From positions 75,437,001 through 75,501,000 of the forward strand of contig CM060895.1 of NCBI GenBank assembly GCA_030762935.1: a stretch of 64,000 nucleotides of DNA, written 5' to 3'. Positions 34,070 through 46,699 of this stretch are shown piece by piece; position 1 is the stretch's first letter; each line of letters opens with the position of its first letter. A program made the position numbers and the translations under genes. The stretch is from Hymenopus coronatus (lineage: Eukaryota > Arthropoda > Insecta > Mantodea > Hymenopodidae). The notes beneath the pieces are model-generated. The model did no database searches. It was not told where the DNA came from and saw only the letters and a list, made by a program, of their open reading frames with translations.

Positions 34070-34812
34070 CGCACAAGTCAGGAATGGTTTCTAGGGATAG
34101 GTAGAGGGTGGACAGGCCAGTAGTTTCTTTTATTGGGACTTTGAGAAACGCTTTAACGAGCTCTGCTCTTTTAATTTATGTACACTAAACCCTGAAAAAT
34201 AGGAAGGGGAAAGACAAGAGTTCCTAATAGTGCCTAAGAAAAACATTTTACTCAATAAAGTACAGGATGTATAGTAACGAAATACATTTGTTCCACGTTT
34301 AACAACCAAACTTTGCTATTAAAAAAGGAAACAGATAAAGAAAGGAAACTTCAACAGAAAATCGTTAACGTCCCGGCCGACATCGTAACGATATCCACCC
34401 TTCAACCAGCTCTCTGGTTTGGAAATAACATTCTGCTATAAATGCAAGGTGTTCCATGTTGACATTCATCTTGCCTCGTGCAGGGGATGAAAACAACTCC
34501 CACTGCCTTGTTTGACCTTACCCCTCTCTGCTACGCGCGGTACTACCTCGGGGATGTCGAAACTCGTAGCGATGTGGTGCGGAAATTCAAAAGAGAGCAC
34601 GCACTTACGATCTTCACTTGTTAATGAGAGAATGTGAAAACCCGTAGTAAAGTAGAGAAAGGATATATGGGGGAAGGCTGCCTATGTTGGACCACTTTTA
34701 TGTTTTGTTACCCCAAGCCTCCATTATATATTTACTCCAAAGAAAATATACTCTACGATGATCTACATGTTATACACCTTCATCAGCTGATATTACAATC
34801 AGCTGATCGTAC
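34070..34812. other. Unique stretch, nothing recognised
   Basis: A GC-richer patch near 34380-34600 has no long frame. No repeat seen. Confidence 0.45.
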
Positions 34813-35609
34813 ATTTTTACTTTCTCAATACGTACTATGTACATAGTGTATTGTATTTCACCCAAAGATTCGATACAGAGATTTCAACGTAAATATATGT
34901 TTTTAGACTCCCTGAATCCAAATTAAGCATTTCTGGAAAAATTTCCATGCAGCATAGCTCAAAAACGAAAAGACCGTTGAATACCAAACTTGGTATTTAA
35001 ATTTAGTATCTTCCAGGGATGCGACACGAAGATTTTGAGAAAACTCCCTTCACCCCAAACTACCCTTTACATGGAACTTTTTTCGAAAATTTTGATTTTC
35101 TAAAAATTACTTTAATGGTTTTGATTAAAATGTCGAATTAAAAACATATTTACTTGACAAATAAACTCTATATCTTGAATTTTCTGGGAATAACATCTGA
35201 AGACTACTTTGTTCTGGATGAATTTTACGGAATTTTACATACTACTAAACCGTAAGAATGGGGACGAAAACTTTAGTTATACACACTTTTTTCGTGGAGT
35301 TGATCGTTTTTAATTATTCCTTGTTTTTGATTTCAGCTTTAGAAAACATACTTTTCTCATACAAGAATTTGTCAATTGCCGTCCGTGCAAACAAAGGAAC
35401 TTCAGTCACATAGCAACCAGCTTTTGACTATCACTTTAACCTATGGTACTCCCTTATTTCGCTTCTACTAACACGGAAGCAAGTAATAAGAATATTTCTG
35501 CTAATTTTTTCTCGATTATCATGAAGTAAATAGAAGCATAAGCTTTTTAACAATAATTTATTACATAGATATAGAGAAAGTCATGTGAATTGAACACATC
35601 AGATTATTT
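34813..35609 (-). mobile_element. Complete family H copy without microsatellite
   Basis: TTTTTACTTTCTCAATACGT to ACACATCAGATTATTTC. The TGTGTGTCTGTG block is deleted between TTTCCATG and CAGCATAGCTC. Confidence 0.9.
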
Positions 35610-35984
35610 CATCACTCACATTGTCAACGACGACGAGTAATATGTCGACGATCACATGGGGCGTTGCAAAACTTTAGGAAATTGTAAAATTGAAATTGTT
35701 AAAATGAAAGTTTAAGGCAATGCATCTGAAAAATTTGGAAAATGCATAGCATAAAAGATATGTTTAAATATGTGAATTTTTGCTGTGTATGAAAATTCTA
35801 ACTTGTATAGTTATTTAAATAATAACTGTGTTGTCCAGATTCATTGTTGTAATAAAATGACACACATGATGGATTTTTAAAATATTCTCATTAGCAATTA
35901 AGGAGACACCGAAATGCTAGAAGACATTTAAAGTGTTTTTGGCACAAACATTACTTTCAAAGTGTTTAGTTCTTAGTTTACTTA
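35610..35984. other. Unique AT-rich stretch, nothing recognised
   Basis: No frame, RNA gene or repeat family identified. Confidence 0.5.
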
Positions 35985-36245
35985 AGGTCCTGTGTCATAT
36001 CGCAGTGGGCTAGAGCGTGGTATTCTGGTTCCCGGATTCGATCCTATCCATGAAAGAGTGGTCTTTAAGTCCCGCTATATTTCTTCAGCATTGCAAGGAA
36101 TACCAGGAGCTGCGACAAACAACGGTCCCAACCAAGAAAACCCTTCTCGTATCGTTGGATGTTCGCTTACCTCTGGCGTGTGATCTGTCTGACCAAGAGA
36201 AGAAGGCGAACGGGTTCTGAGATGACAGAGGGGGGCTATCTGCTC
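35985..36245 (+). mobile_element. SINE family G, single copy in window
   Basis: TCGCAGTGGGCTAGAGCGTG (A box) and GGATTCGATCCTATCC (B box) form a tRNA-like head. A GC-richer body follows: ACAACGGTCCCAACCAAGAA, GATGTTCGCTTACCTCTGGC and a GGGGGGCTATCTG tail. No second copy here, so SINE status rests on the head-body arrangement. Confidence 0.6.
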
Positions 36246-37863
36246 AAGTAGTCGATTTTACTACGAAATGTATGAGTGTGTATGTGAGTCACCTATACTG
36301 CTACATCTAACTGCTGCGATAGCTATAATTACGAATTTCTATGTTCTCGTTGTTACCGCGCGAGCTCTGTCAATAATGTTTAAATGAATGGGTGCAAGCG
36401 TGTTAGAACTTTATCTCCAGAACAGAAAAGCTTTATGCAGCAAATTCCTCTTTGTCGCCTTCTTGTGATCAGACTAAGTGGTCAGACTTGTGTTGACAGA
36501 CCTAGGGCTCACTGGGCTCTAGTGCCATGGTATTTAAATTTAAATTTTAGTTCACCTTAAGAATCGGAAATCAGCTACCAAGTAGAACTACCCCGAAAAA
36601 CAGAGTTCATTTCTGCACCTGTTTTATTCCTTCCTACAGTTCCAGTAGCAAGCCATGAATGACGCCATGGGATATGACGTCATAATAACCATGTGGCAGT
36701 AGCACCACCATAAGATACAAGTCATTCTTCGACGCAGTGTTGCCCAATCAGGCCAAGTTGGAACTACCCTCCCTGATTTGGACTGCCGCAGTAAAAGGAT
36801 AAGTAGTGAGGTTCAGACTGCAAATCACGGTTGGTAATCAGGCCAACGACTTCGCGAGGTTCACCACGGGAAGATTATTTCGGGATATTTTATTTTGTTT
36901 GATTTCATTGTATATAATATCCTACTGGGAACTGCTGGATAACGTCGCATATTATTACTCAAATTTTAATTTTACAGAATTTCAATTCAAACAAACAGAA
37001 GAGCTTTACTTTCAAGTCTAGTCTTTACATTATTTGATATTATATTTACAAAATTTACAAAAAAAAGTTTTATGTTAAATTGTTCAATTTTACAATATAT
37101 TACAAAATCACTTGTTTATACACTGTGAAAGGTTATCAAAATGCTACTAATTCCTCATAGGTCTGTACGAACATTTAAAGATCCACTCTTGGTGTTGAGT
37201 TCTGAGGAAAACTGGGTAATATTCTACAACTCAGCACAGTAAACGTGCTATAAAATATGGATTTGAAACACAGTACTTGAATTCTTTTTTCCTGAAACAG
37301 TCCGAATTCTATCGTTCAGACACTCAAACGCAACACCTAACTGCAATTCTTTTCTTTAAACAAGTGAAAGAGGAGTGTATGGGTGGAGATTCTATATCAC
37401 TGGCTTGGAAGCGGTTCATTCTTTCTGATTTCTTCCTTGCTTGCTTTGTTTAATGGTAGTGCCCGATTTCGCAGAGCTGAGAGAGTGAAGAAGACGTGGC
37501 GTGGTAAACGGAGACAGTGATGGATCAGGAGCAGATTCCAGGAAGCCGTGAACTCTTCGTTCTTCTACAGGAAGAAAACAAAAATCGCTTCCCATCAGCG
37601 TCTCAACGAATTTCGATCTTTCTTTTCTTTTACTTTCTTGGGAATTGAATGGGGATAGCATTAGATATACAACGATTAAACGACCTTCTCTACTCTTTTT
37701 ATTTCGTACCCAGTTCTTACGATCCTCATATATGATTTCGTTTTTCTATGAATTCATATCTGCCTAGCTGTTTCAAACGGCGAGCTGGCGAATAAATACA
37801 GCTAGGCAAGATTCTGTAAAAAATTAATTTAGTACGCGTACATAGTACTCTCTAAAATAATTA
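36246..37863. other. Unique stretch with possible minus-strand exon
   Basis: A minus frame at 37416-37661 of 81 residues, starting MLSPFNSQESKRKERSKFVE, has protein-like composition but no recognised domain. The rest shows no repeat family. Confidence 0.2.
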
Positions 37864-38064
37864 GTCGCCCTCCGTGGTGTACTGGCTACCATGCTAACTT
37901 TATATACCCAAGGTCGCGGTTTCAAACCTGATGGAGGACGATAGATTTTTTCGGGCGTAAAAATCCTTAGCATGACTTCCTCGAAAAGGAAGCCCAATAT
38001 AGAATGGGACGCTGAGAACTGCAGCAATTAAAGAGTATCCATAAATGAAATTCCATTTCCATTT
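37864..38064 (+). mobile_element. SINE family A copy, internally deleted
   Basis: GTCGCCCTCCGTGGTGTACT, the B-box region GGTTTCAAACCTGATGG, TTTTTCGGGCGTAAAAATCC. About 70 bases of body are missing before TAGAATGGGACGCTGAGAAC. Confidence 0.85.
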
Positions 38065-38502
38065 CTGAAAGAAGTACTACTTTTTTCAATGCAAGGGTTG
38101 AATTTCTAAATCTTGTTGGAAGCCAAGTAGAGTGCGTTCCTTATATTGCCGGGCCGCGGATCGCGTATACCTATTAACTGGGGAAGGGTTGCGCTGTAAA
38201 ACTCTCACGTTGCACACTCATTAGTGTTAGTAACATTCATTATAATGAGTGCTAATCTTATTATAAGTAATGTTGAAAGTGGTATACATCTGGCATTCTC
38301 GTAGTCATGAGGTTTAATTAGTGAACGTCACTCTGTCAGGTTTCAATTTTGACATTTTAGAAACTCTATCAACACAGGCTTATGAAACACTCACTTCCTA
38401 TTCAACACGTCTTAGGCATTTCTTTGGAATGTTCGAATGTTGCACTGATTTCGTCAACTTGTTTCCTCTATTAGACCATTTATTTTTCGCTTTTTAGGTT
38501 TT
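38065..38502. other. Unique stretch, nothing recognised
   Basis: A short GC-rich patch GCCGGGCCGCGGATCGCG near 38150 lies in otherwise AT-rich sequence. Confidence 0.4.
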
Positions 38503-38765
38503 GTCAATTCCGTTAGCGCATTGTTAGTGCACTTGCCTCCGTTGTGGGGGACTCGGGTTCAATTGCTAGTACCAGCGAGGGGCTTATCCCCCGCTGAGAG
38601 GACTGGGTGAGAGGCCTTTAATCATTACCATTCCGCGAAAAGGAAACGGCAATCTCAAACGGCATGCGGTATCGTCCTTGTCTCATTACCACGGTCGTGT
38701 CTTAGTATTTCCCACAATTCCGTTCCGTCCACTGACCGACCTTCGGAACAAATATTAGTCATTTC
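38503..38765 (+). mobile_element. SINE family F copy
   Basis: TTAGCGCATTGTTAGTGCAC (A-box region), GGGTTCAATTGCTAGTACC (B box), then CGAGGGGCTTATCCCCCGCT. The tail is CGCGAAAAGGAAACGGCAAT. Head type shared with 41400. Confidence 0.7.
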
Positions 38766-40640
38766 TTAGGTTTAACGTTAAGTAATCTCATGTCTTAAAC
38801 TTAACAACCAAAATCTGACGGCTTCTCTACATGGAACTGAACACAAGGGACATTTTTTTTCTGAAAATGATTGCACATCTGTCTACAAGAATCGATTTTA
38901 CGTATCTGTAGTACATAGAAACTTTTTCTTCAACCATATTTGTTTTAGTTATATAAGTATGTGTATATACGGAGATGACAGTGTTCTTTTAGCACAGACT
39001 GTTCCAACTCTACTCGGCTGAGTCAGGGCAGTTGGGTGTACTCAAGAAACTCTCGAAGCCCAGCTGGAGGGAGAGCGTGATAACCAGAGGCAACGGTGTG
39101 TGTTTATTATTTTAAGAATTCGCATTAATAATTTTAATCGGTGGTTTTTGTGTTGGATATTTTTCCATAAATTTGCATTAATGACATTAAATGAGAATGA
39201 CAGGATTGAAATGAAAATTAACATGTAACTAAAGCAACATTACTCTAAAACCAAAATCAGACTTTAAAAAACTAGTTTTAAGCCCATTTAGTAGGGTAAA
39301 CGATAACCTCATTATTTAAATTACCGATACTTGATTTAGGTAACGGCTTGAAGACCAGTTTCTTTTGCCATAATGGAGTTTAATTAATACAAAGTCATAC
39401 GACAGAAACCTTATAAATCGTCTTTCTTTTACTGAATCTCTGACATTGGAATCCATGCTGGTTGCAAGTATACTTACTCTGCTTCCAAAGTGATCAATCT
39501 CTAATATTTCACATTTGACTTGCAGCAAATTAACTTGCAATGTAAGCAGTATTGGTTTCTTCTTTTTGGTTTTTAGTGTAAAACACTTTTTCTTGCCTTG
39601 TACCATATTTTAGTGTATTTTAAGAATTGTAACAGGTAACTTAATTTCGTTAAAATTTCAAACATTTTTTCACAATTCATAGTATGAATTCGTAAATATT
39701 AAATAAAAGCTTTATTTTCAATAAATTCACGTTTTCCTAGGCAAAATATCACATATCGCTTAAAAATTTATTCTTCTCAAAATATTAAATTTCTCAAAAT
39801 TCCTGAAAAATAGGTGCTCATTTCAAAATTATCTGAAATGCATACAAAACATTTTGTGTTCTGATTCAATGAGTTTCTCAATTATCGTAACAAACAAAAT
39901 CTGTTGCCCTAGGTGACAGCCAATACTCACTAAGTAAATTTATGCGCTTCCTGTCTCTAAATTCTAACAAGTCATTCAGTTCTGAAGACAACTTTCCTTC
40001 AATGCTGAGCTGTATTGCATACTACAGGTAGACCCATATGAATCGTGGGTACACTCTACTTTTTGTTTGAAAATGGCTTCAAACGGATCAGAATTATTTG
40101 ACATTATCTTTCTCATTTTAAATTGCATGAAAACTGGGGATGTTATCAGTGTTTATAAAATATTAATGATAAAAATAATACATTTATGAATTAAACAACA
40201 GTTTATTTATAAAATAAAAGGATTAAAACGTTATAATTTTATTACCACTATAATCAATATAAAACCAATTTGTATAAATCAAACTAAAATACCTGTATTT
40301 GTATCATCAGTTGGAATTACTGCTCTTTTATTATTTATCTATATCCCTTCCAGATCCTATTCTTTATCCACATTTATTTTGAAGTTTATGTTTTAGTTTC
40401 TCCCAGAAAGGTGCACATATAAATTTTATTAAACCAGGTATTGTAATTAAGTTATTTGTTAATAACTAATTTATCTTTTGTATTTAAATATTCAGTATGT
40501 GACTTTTTCTATAATTGAATTTTTCAAAGGATTAATGGTTGACCAAAAAATTCGATTTGTAAACCTCTTTTGTTGGGACGAGATCATACAAACTATTCAC
40601 TATTTTATTACCTTATGAAATTACTTACCTTCTTTACTCT
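38766..40640. other. Unique AT-rich stretch
   Basis: A 96-residue minus frame at 39316-39606 is lysine-rich with no domain seen. No family H or SINE sequence in almost 1.9 kb, the longest repeat-free run in the window. Confidence 0.45.
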
Positions 40641-40649
40641 AGGTTTGTT

Positions 40650-41080
40650 TTACTACTTTAAAGCTCTCTGAATCACAATGTGTAACTGTAGGCTCGGAAT
40701 CTGCTCTCACTATCTCTCTCAAACCATTAATATTGCTGCAAAAAAGAACAATAAAAATATGCCTCGATAAACCTATGGATTATCCCTCAAAACGGTTGTA
40801 TGAATTTAAAGCATTTGACACTCACTAAATATATTGCAACATTTTATCGAATTTCGTAATTTATTTAACTGAAATTTACAGAAATATAAATGGAGAATAT
40901 CAGATAATACCTATGTATTTGTCAGTTCCTAAATGTAGTACAGCTGTAGATTTTAATTTCCATAACAATTCTGTTTATTTCGTTAGGCTGTTTCTGTTTC
41001 CACTTCAATACTGTGATTGTCTCGTGACTGATTATAATCTAACTAAAATTGTCGCTAATTTTGTTAGAATTAGTAACTAA
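40650..41080 (+). pseudogene. Decayed LINE reverse-transcriptase C-terminal region
   Basis: The plus frame reads SALTISLKPLILLQKRTIKI then CLDKPMDYPSKRLYEFKAF before a stop. The pattern 'LxxLQkRxIxIIxxKP' is typical of the region downstream of the reverse-transcriptase core in CR1/L2/Daphne-like LINEs. Similarity continues weakly (IYCNILSNFVIYLTEIY). No intact frame remains. Identification is from pattern memory, not a search. Confidence 0.55.
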
Positions 41081-41208
41081 TATTCAGCTAGAACCAATTA
41101 GCAAAAACTGACATTCTCAAAACATAACGGTTATGTTCGATTTCGAGTTTACTGGAGGGTTTTACTCCTCTTCGTTTTTACATATCATCCCTACCCTTTG
41201 GACCATCA

Positions 41209-41393
41209 TTTTTACTTTCTCTAGCTCTACGTATAATGTACATAAGATGTAGAGAAAGTATTATATTCCACCCAAAATTCCATACCGAAATTTCACCAGA
41301 AATACATGTTATGAAACCCCTGAATGAAAAGAAATTTTTAACAATAAGGTCAGAGCATTTTGTGTGTGTGTGTGTGTGTGTGAATATCATTGC
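41209..41393 (-). mobile_element. Family H 3'-end fragment
   Basis: TTTTTACTTTCTCTAGCTCT, the GTATAATGTACAT palindrome, TTCACCAGAAATACATG and a TG microsatellite at 41360-41382. Broken by the following SINE. Confidence 0.8.
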
Positions 41394-41394
41394 A

Positions 41395-41725
41395 ATTATG
41401 TGCAGTATGCTTTAAAGATAGACCTGGGTTCGATTCCCAGTACCGGCGTGGGAATATTTCCCCTGCTGTGAGACCTGGACTGGGGTGCACTCAGCCTCGT
41501 GATGTCCCTGGGGGGGCCAAGTGAGGAGCTACTTGATGGAGAAGTAGCGGTTCCAGGTCATGAAGACCGCATTAACCGGCCGGGAGGGATTCGAGGCGCT
41601 GACCACGTCTCACCCTCCAATACTGCACTCCATCCATGACGTCTGTCATGGACCGTGCTGGGGGACGCAGCGGCCGGGGGGAAGGCCAAGGTTCCTTGTG
41701 GGCTGTCGTGCTATGGAGTTATTAT
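41395..41725 (+). mobile_element. SINE family F-like element with long GC-rich body
   Basis: The B box GGGTTCGATTCCCAGTACC is clear and the A box region (AGTATGCTTTAAAGATAG) is degenerate. The body (AGACCTGGACTGGGGTGCAC, GATGGAGAAGTAGCGGTTCC, GACGCAGCGGCCGGGGG) is unlike the 38503 copy after the head. Probably a separate family sharing the head. Confidence 0.55.
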
Positions 41726-41800
41726 ACTTCAAAGATGCGACACGAAGATATTTAGGTCGAGAAAGTGGTGTGAATGGAACACTTTAGAATATTTTACATT
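41726..41800 (-). mobile_element. Family H scraps after the SINE
   Basis: AAAGATGCGACACGAAGATA and then GAGAAAGTGGTGTGAATGGA, two separated blocks of the unit joined by a deletion. Confidence 0.55.
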
Positions 41801-42282
41801 ATCTGTATTATTGTGGAATGTCAACTGCACACTTCTTGACGCTTTAATTCACTAGTGATATGCAATTTCTATATTCTAACGACAGCTTTCGTTTTAATTT
41901 TGGAAATTTTGTAGAGTGTTCTTAATCTATTGTTTTGAAGACTGGGATCTCAAAATTAACATGTTTGAAAAGAGATTATACAGGATAAATACGGACTAGA
42001 AACCTTAGCATAGTTTTCTTCTTCATACGAAACATAATACACTAACATATTCACGAGTTTTATTATAATACATACTTCAATGTAATGCAATAACATTTTA
42101 TGGACCGTAATGTTTTAGTTGAATTGAATTTGTTTGTTTGTATCCGGAAGCAAGTCTTCAACAAATGTACTGCTCGCACGAGGTTGGCGCCTACTCTCCG
42201 AAATCTAGAACCATTCTACTAGATAACACCCCACTACCAGCACAGCATAATAAGTAATTATAAATTCAAATCTTAGTTGTCC
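41801..42282. other. Unique AT-rich stretch, nothing recognised
   Basis: No gene or repeat identified. Confidence 0.5.
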
Positions 42283-43155
42283 TTTTTTACTTTCCCTATA
42301 TGTACTATGTACATAGTGTATAGATAAGGTATTGCACTCCACCCAAAAATTCGATGCCGAGATTTCACCGGAAATATATGTTTTAGGGTCCCTTATATCC
42401 AACAAAAGAAAATATTCACAAAAAGGTCCGTGTGTGTTTGTGTCCGTGTGTCCGTGTGTCTGTGAACACGATAACCCAAAAACGAAAAGTAGGTAAAATA
42501 CCAAATTTGGTATTTAAGTTTAGTATCTTCCAGGGATGCAACACAAAGATTTTGAGAAAAATCCCCCACCCCCAATTACCCTTTACACGGAACTTTTTCG
42601 AAAATGTTGATTTTCTCAAAAATGGCTCTAACGATTTTGATTAAAATTTCGTATATTAAAGATATTTACCTGACAAATAAAATGTAAATCTTGAATTTAC
42701 TGGGAATAGCCTCTGAAGAGTAGTTTATTCTGGATGAATTTTACTAAATTTTGAATAACTGCTAAACCGTAAGAGATGGACAAAAACTTACTACACAAAA
42801 AATGTAGAACATGTTAAAATACACAAATTATGTTATATACATGGAGTTCGTCGTTTTTGAGACATTCCTTATTTTTGGTTTCTGCTATGAAAACATACTT
42901 TTCTCTTACAGGAATTTGTAAACTGCTGTTTATACAAACAAGGAACTTCAGTGACACAGCTACCAGCTTTTGTTTGTCTCTTTAACCTATGGTACTCCCT
43001 TATTTCGCTTCTACTTACAAGGAAGCAAGTAATATGGCTATTTTTGCAAATTTTGTACTGATTAGCATGAAGTAAATAGAAGTATAAGCTTTTTAAGAAT
43101 AATTTATTGCAGAAATGTAGAGAAAGCTATGTGAATGGTACACATAAGATTTTTT
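42283..43155 (-). mobile_element. Complete family H copy
   Basis: TTTTTTACTTTCCCTATATG, a near-perfect terminal palindrome and the GATGCCGAGATTTCACCGGA block. Ends ATGGTACACATAAGATTTTTT. Confidence 0.92.
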
Positions 43156-43197
43156 AATAATTTGCAACTGTTTTTGGAAATTCTTTCCTCTTTAAAT

Positions 43198-44011
43198 AAC
43201 TCATCATATGTTCCATTTACATGATTTTCTCCACTTATTCTCTTGCAAACTATTCATACAAAATGCTATTCTTCTATCTACTTCAGTATAATCAAGCTAA
43301 ACATTCTTATAAGGTATTTCCTTATAAGCACAATGAAGGGAATACGTTAAGCTAATGCGCTAGTCACATCTTTTAAAAGCTGGTGGTTAAATGATTGAAA
43401 TTCGGTATTCTTTGCATGCCCAGGAATAAAACAAACAGAAAAAGGAGTGTCAAATTTCATTTTGAGAAAAGTTATTTTAAAATTGAAACCAACAACAAGG
43501 AATATCTCAGAAATAGTTAACCCGCAAAAAATGTATCTGACATAAATTGAGTTTTAACGAGATCTACATTTTTTGTGCAGTTTTTTTCTTCTCTCTCTTA
43601 TGGTCTACCAACTATACAAAAGTGGTCCAGAATGAAAAAAATCTTCAGATGCTATTTCCAGAAAATTCAATATGTATGTTATATTTGTTATGTAAATAAC
43701 TGTAATATACTTGTTTGAAAAAATGAAAATATTCGAAATATTTTCATATAAAGGGTAGTTTAGCCTGGGACGGGTTTTTTTAAAAATCGTCATGTAGTAC
43801 CCTTGGAACATACTGAACTTAATGACAACTTTGGTAATGGACTTTTCGTTTTGAGATATGTTATTCACACATACAAACACACACATGGACCTTTTTCTAA
43901 TTTCTTATTTGCTGATTTGGATACAGGGGAGTATGAAAGGTACATTTACAATGAAATACTGGCATCAAACTTTTGGGAGGAATGCAATACTTCAGTAGAG
44001 TAAGTAAAATA
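43198..44011 (+). mobile_element. Family H copy, diverged
   Basis: TCATATGTTCCATTTACATG to AGTAGAGTAAGTAAAATA. The terminal palindrome has been lost by deletion, but the final TAGAGTAAGT remains. Confidence 0.75.
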
Positions 44012-45119
44012 TTACAGAATGGTTTCATATTCTCTCTGATGGCCACGCAATTTGGAACATCGGTATTACGTCATTCCTATATATTATTGACACTTGTGCC
44101 AAAATGAACCAATTACACAACTTTATAAATAAAACATTATCCATATAATGTCAACGCACCAACGACCACGGCTACCAGCGCCGGCAATTGAACATTGAAT
44201 ATCTACAGCGAGAACTTGTTTGTAATGACAATAACCGGCTCAACTATTAAACCACGGATGCAATGGCCGCATTAGGCAATTTCAACCAATCGCGGCCATC
44301 TGACTGGAGGGTTACTATCCAAACACGTTAACGCAGCTGATGTTCATTTCTATGAATTCTTGTCGCACCTGACGTTCGTTTGTTTAATCTCCTGTCTTGG
44401 TTATTCGTAACAAGGTGACCGTCCAGTCAGCCAACCTTCGCTTTTAATAACACTTGTACTTTCAATTAATTCAGTTACAGTGTTTATTTAAAGTTTATGC
44501 GGTTCATAACGTATTTAGTTAAAAAAAGTAGTGAAAATATTCATTATTTGTATTTCTTATGTATGAGATGAGTGTAGTAACCTCAAATAAAATAACGTTT
44601 GTTTCCATTTCATGTATTAGTTATTAAAAACTGATATAAAATAATTTTCCCTATTTCCTACGATATTCGTACATTTGCACGGTCTGCCTTAACATAATTC
44701 AGGAGGCCGAGAAGAAAGAAAGGGGGGAAAAAAAAAACGTTCGGTAAATAAATACGGTCGAATGCGTCATCTTCCATTTGAGAACTAATGTGTTATAATC
44801 AAAACCTGATAAAATCCTTCTTCCTATATATTATACATAATTAATATTCTATTTCACTGGATTGTCTTATCAAATAAAACTGGTGTTATGATCTCTTAGG
44901 ACAATTCAATCCAGTCACTTCACTCAGGTCGTGAATAATCCACAAGATTAAAATAGTGTTTCATTTATATAGCCCCCTTTATCAACTATGGCCATTTCGG
45001 GGGATTTGCACTAGAAACAACTCTTTACGTTTTGTTTTCCTCAAACACACATCAATATTTTTGGTTTGTATTTATTTACACATTTGATGAGGAATATATT
45101 ATGGCTCATATAAATTTTA
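44012..45119. other. Mostly unique stretch; possible tRNA-like SINE at 44155-44285
   Basis: The minus strand at 44155-44285 shows CCGTGGTTTAATAGTTGAGC and TGTTCAATTGCCGG, spaced too far apart for a plain tRNA, so at best an old SINE. The rest is AT-rich with no feature. Confidence 0.35.
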
Positions 45120-45283
45120 CTATTACATACATATTCACGCTCACATACATACTTCCAGACTCTGTGGGGGATAGGTAATAATTGTGGTTAAAGAAAAATT
45201 CCCCGCCCCAGCCGGGAATTGAACCCGGGACCTCAGGATGAGAAGTCAGCTCCATGACCACTCCACCACAGAGGCGGTCAAAG
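45120..45283 (-). mobile_element. SINE family D copy
   Basis: On the minus strand CCGCCTCTGTGGTGGAGTGG (A-box region), GGGTTCAATTCCCGG (B box) and TGGGGCGGGGAATTTTTCTT are followed by the TATCCCCCACAGAGTCTG tail. TGTATGTGAGCGTGAATATG lies at the 3' end. Confidence 0.85.
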
Positions 45284-45319
45284 AGGTTTTATGTGAATAA
45301 TTTCCTGTTGGCTCTGAGC

Positions 45320-45694
45320 TTAGATCAGGAAATACCACGAGAGAAAGGAATACGGCATTTTGAACTGGTTTAATCCTCCCACTTGCGTAAAGTGCACAGA
45401 AGCCATGAAGATCATCAGACCGAAGTTCCTGAGAAAGAGTGACGTCACAGCTGTCTTGACGGAGAGTTCACCTGGAAACGAAACGGCTGCGACACGTGCC
45501 TTGTCATGGCATCGATCCCACATGCTCCAATAAGCCTTCGATCTTTCAGTAACCAGCAGACAAGAGAACATAATTGCGTTTGGGGAGAGCACCCAACTCC
45601 CACACATAATGTTCGTCGCCAATTCAACAAGGGAGTACAATGAGGTAGGTACCTCTAAAATCATGGAGGCAGACAGACATTCTCGTCCCGTCAA
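45320..45694 (-). CDS. Unassigned hydrophobic frame, possible exon
   Basis: Open for 124 codons in a region of normal (not AT-biased) composition. It has two hydrophobic stretches (SWVLSPNAIMFSCLLV and LFLRNFGLMIFMASVHF) separated by a charged loop with WSMWDRCHDKARVA. The layout would fit part of a multi-pass membrane protein such as an insect chemoreceptor, but no diagnostic motif is present. TTTCCAG/GTGAAC inside the frame could be a donor. The only in-frame start is non-ATG unless it is an internal exon. Function unknown. Confidence 0.2.
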   Translation of the reverse strand: MTGRECLSASMILEVPTSLYSLVELATNIMCGSWVLSPNAIMFSCLLVTERSKAYWSMWDRCHDKARVAAVSFPGELSVKTAVTSLFLRNFGLMIFMASVHFTQVGGLNQFKMPYSFLSWYFLI

Positions 45695-45824
45695 TTAGTC
45701 TACTGTGGCAATTATAATTGTGTGTGTGTGTGTGTGTTCTGAGACAGTACATGTCTTGTCACGAGGCTAAAAGTTATTTAAAAGGGAGAAATACATTATA
45801 ACAAATAATATAAATTATGAATAG

Positions 45825-46215
45825 GTAGATTCATTGAAAAATTCAATGCCATAGCCGGGACTTGAACCACGGATCTACCCATCTCTAGGCGGTTGCTCTG
45901 CATCTGAGCTACTATGGCAACATGCCGGCATAGCATTGAATTTCTCAACTGACTCGTCTGACTCTACCTGTCTCTACCTCTATCCAACTCCTGTCCCACA
46001 CATAGCTTGTGTAAAAAAACAATTAATCCAATACCAATTGACCATAATAGTTGGCTATACTATGATATGAATCCTTACAACATTGTAAGTCGCCATTGGG
46101 GTTGCCTTCTCAAAATAATTTCAGATCACCTTGTGGTTTACCGGGAAACATACGAGTCATGGCTATGGCATTGCATTTTTCAGTCTGACTCTACCTACAA
46201 ACGGCTTGTGTGAAA
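45825..46215. mobile_element. SINE family B, inverted and tandem composite
   Basis: Minus-oriented tRNA-like module at 45850-45925 (B box as GGGACTTGAACCACGG). Then a plus tail (CGTCTGACTCTACCTGTC to CACACATAGCTTGTG) and a plus 5' segment from about 46035 (ACCATAATAGTTGGCTATAC). Last a second tail at 46155-46215 that lacks the tRNA module. Confidence 0.7.
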
Positions 46216-46690
46216 AAAAAAGAACCCATTTATACATTATACTAGAGGGGACAAATGTACATTATAATTGGCCAGGAAAGAAATATTGTATAAACACGTT
46301 TAAGTAGCCGAGTTGTCATTAGCTGATCAGCACCCAGGTAGGATAGTGGCAGGAAATTGAACTTCAAAGGGGTGAGGTTACACTGCCCGAGGGTGAACAT
46401 AGCAAGGATAAGAGAAACAATTCCCTTGCTGGTGAAGCGACACTTGGCACCTGGCTTGGAACATCCGCAGAGCAAAGATGTGATATTTGGGTCCAGGGTG
46501 GAGCCGGACGGGCTATCGTTTGTTGTGATGGGAATAGTTAATTTAATACAAACCAGAGTACGGGCGAAATCACTGCACCACAAGTAATAAGTAATAATAG
46601 GCACGGTTGACTAAAGCGTAACTTAAAAGAGTAGAACATTTAGGAGGAATGCATGTGTGTTCGACGGCAGAAAAGACCGAACGAAATTCA
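46216..46690. other. Unique stretch, nothing firm
   Basis: Overlapping frames on both strands at 46242-46604 (120 residues minus) and 46357-46587 (76 plus) show no motif. Neither is called as a gene. Confidence 0.4.
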
Positions 46691-46699
46691 TAAGTGAGT

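Noticed and set aside
46242..46604. 120-residue minus frame with several cysteines
   Set aside because: A 76-residue plus frame covers the same bases, neither has a motif, and no splice or start context favours one.
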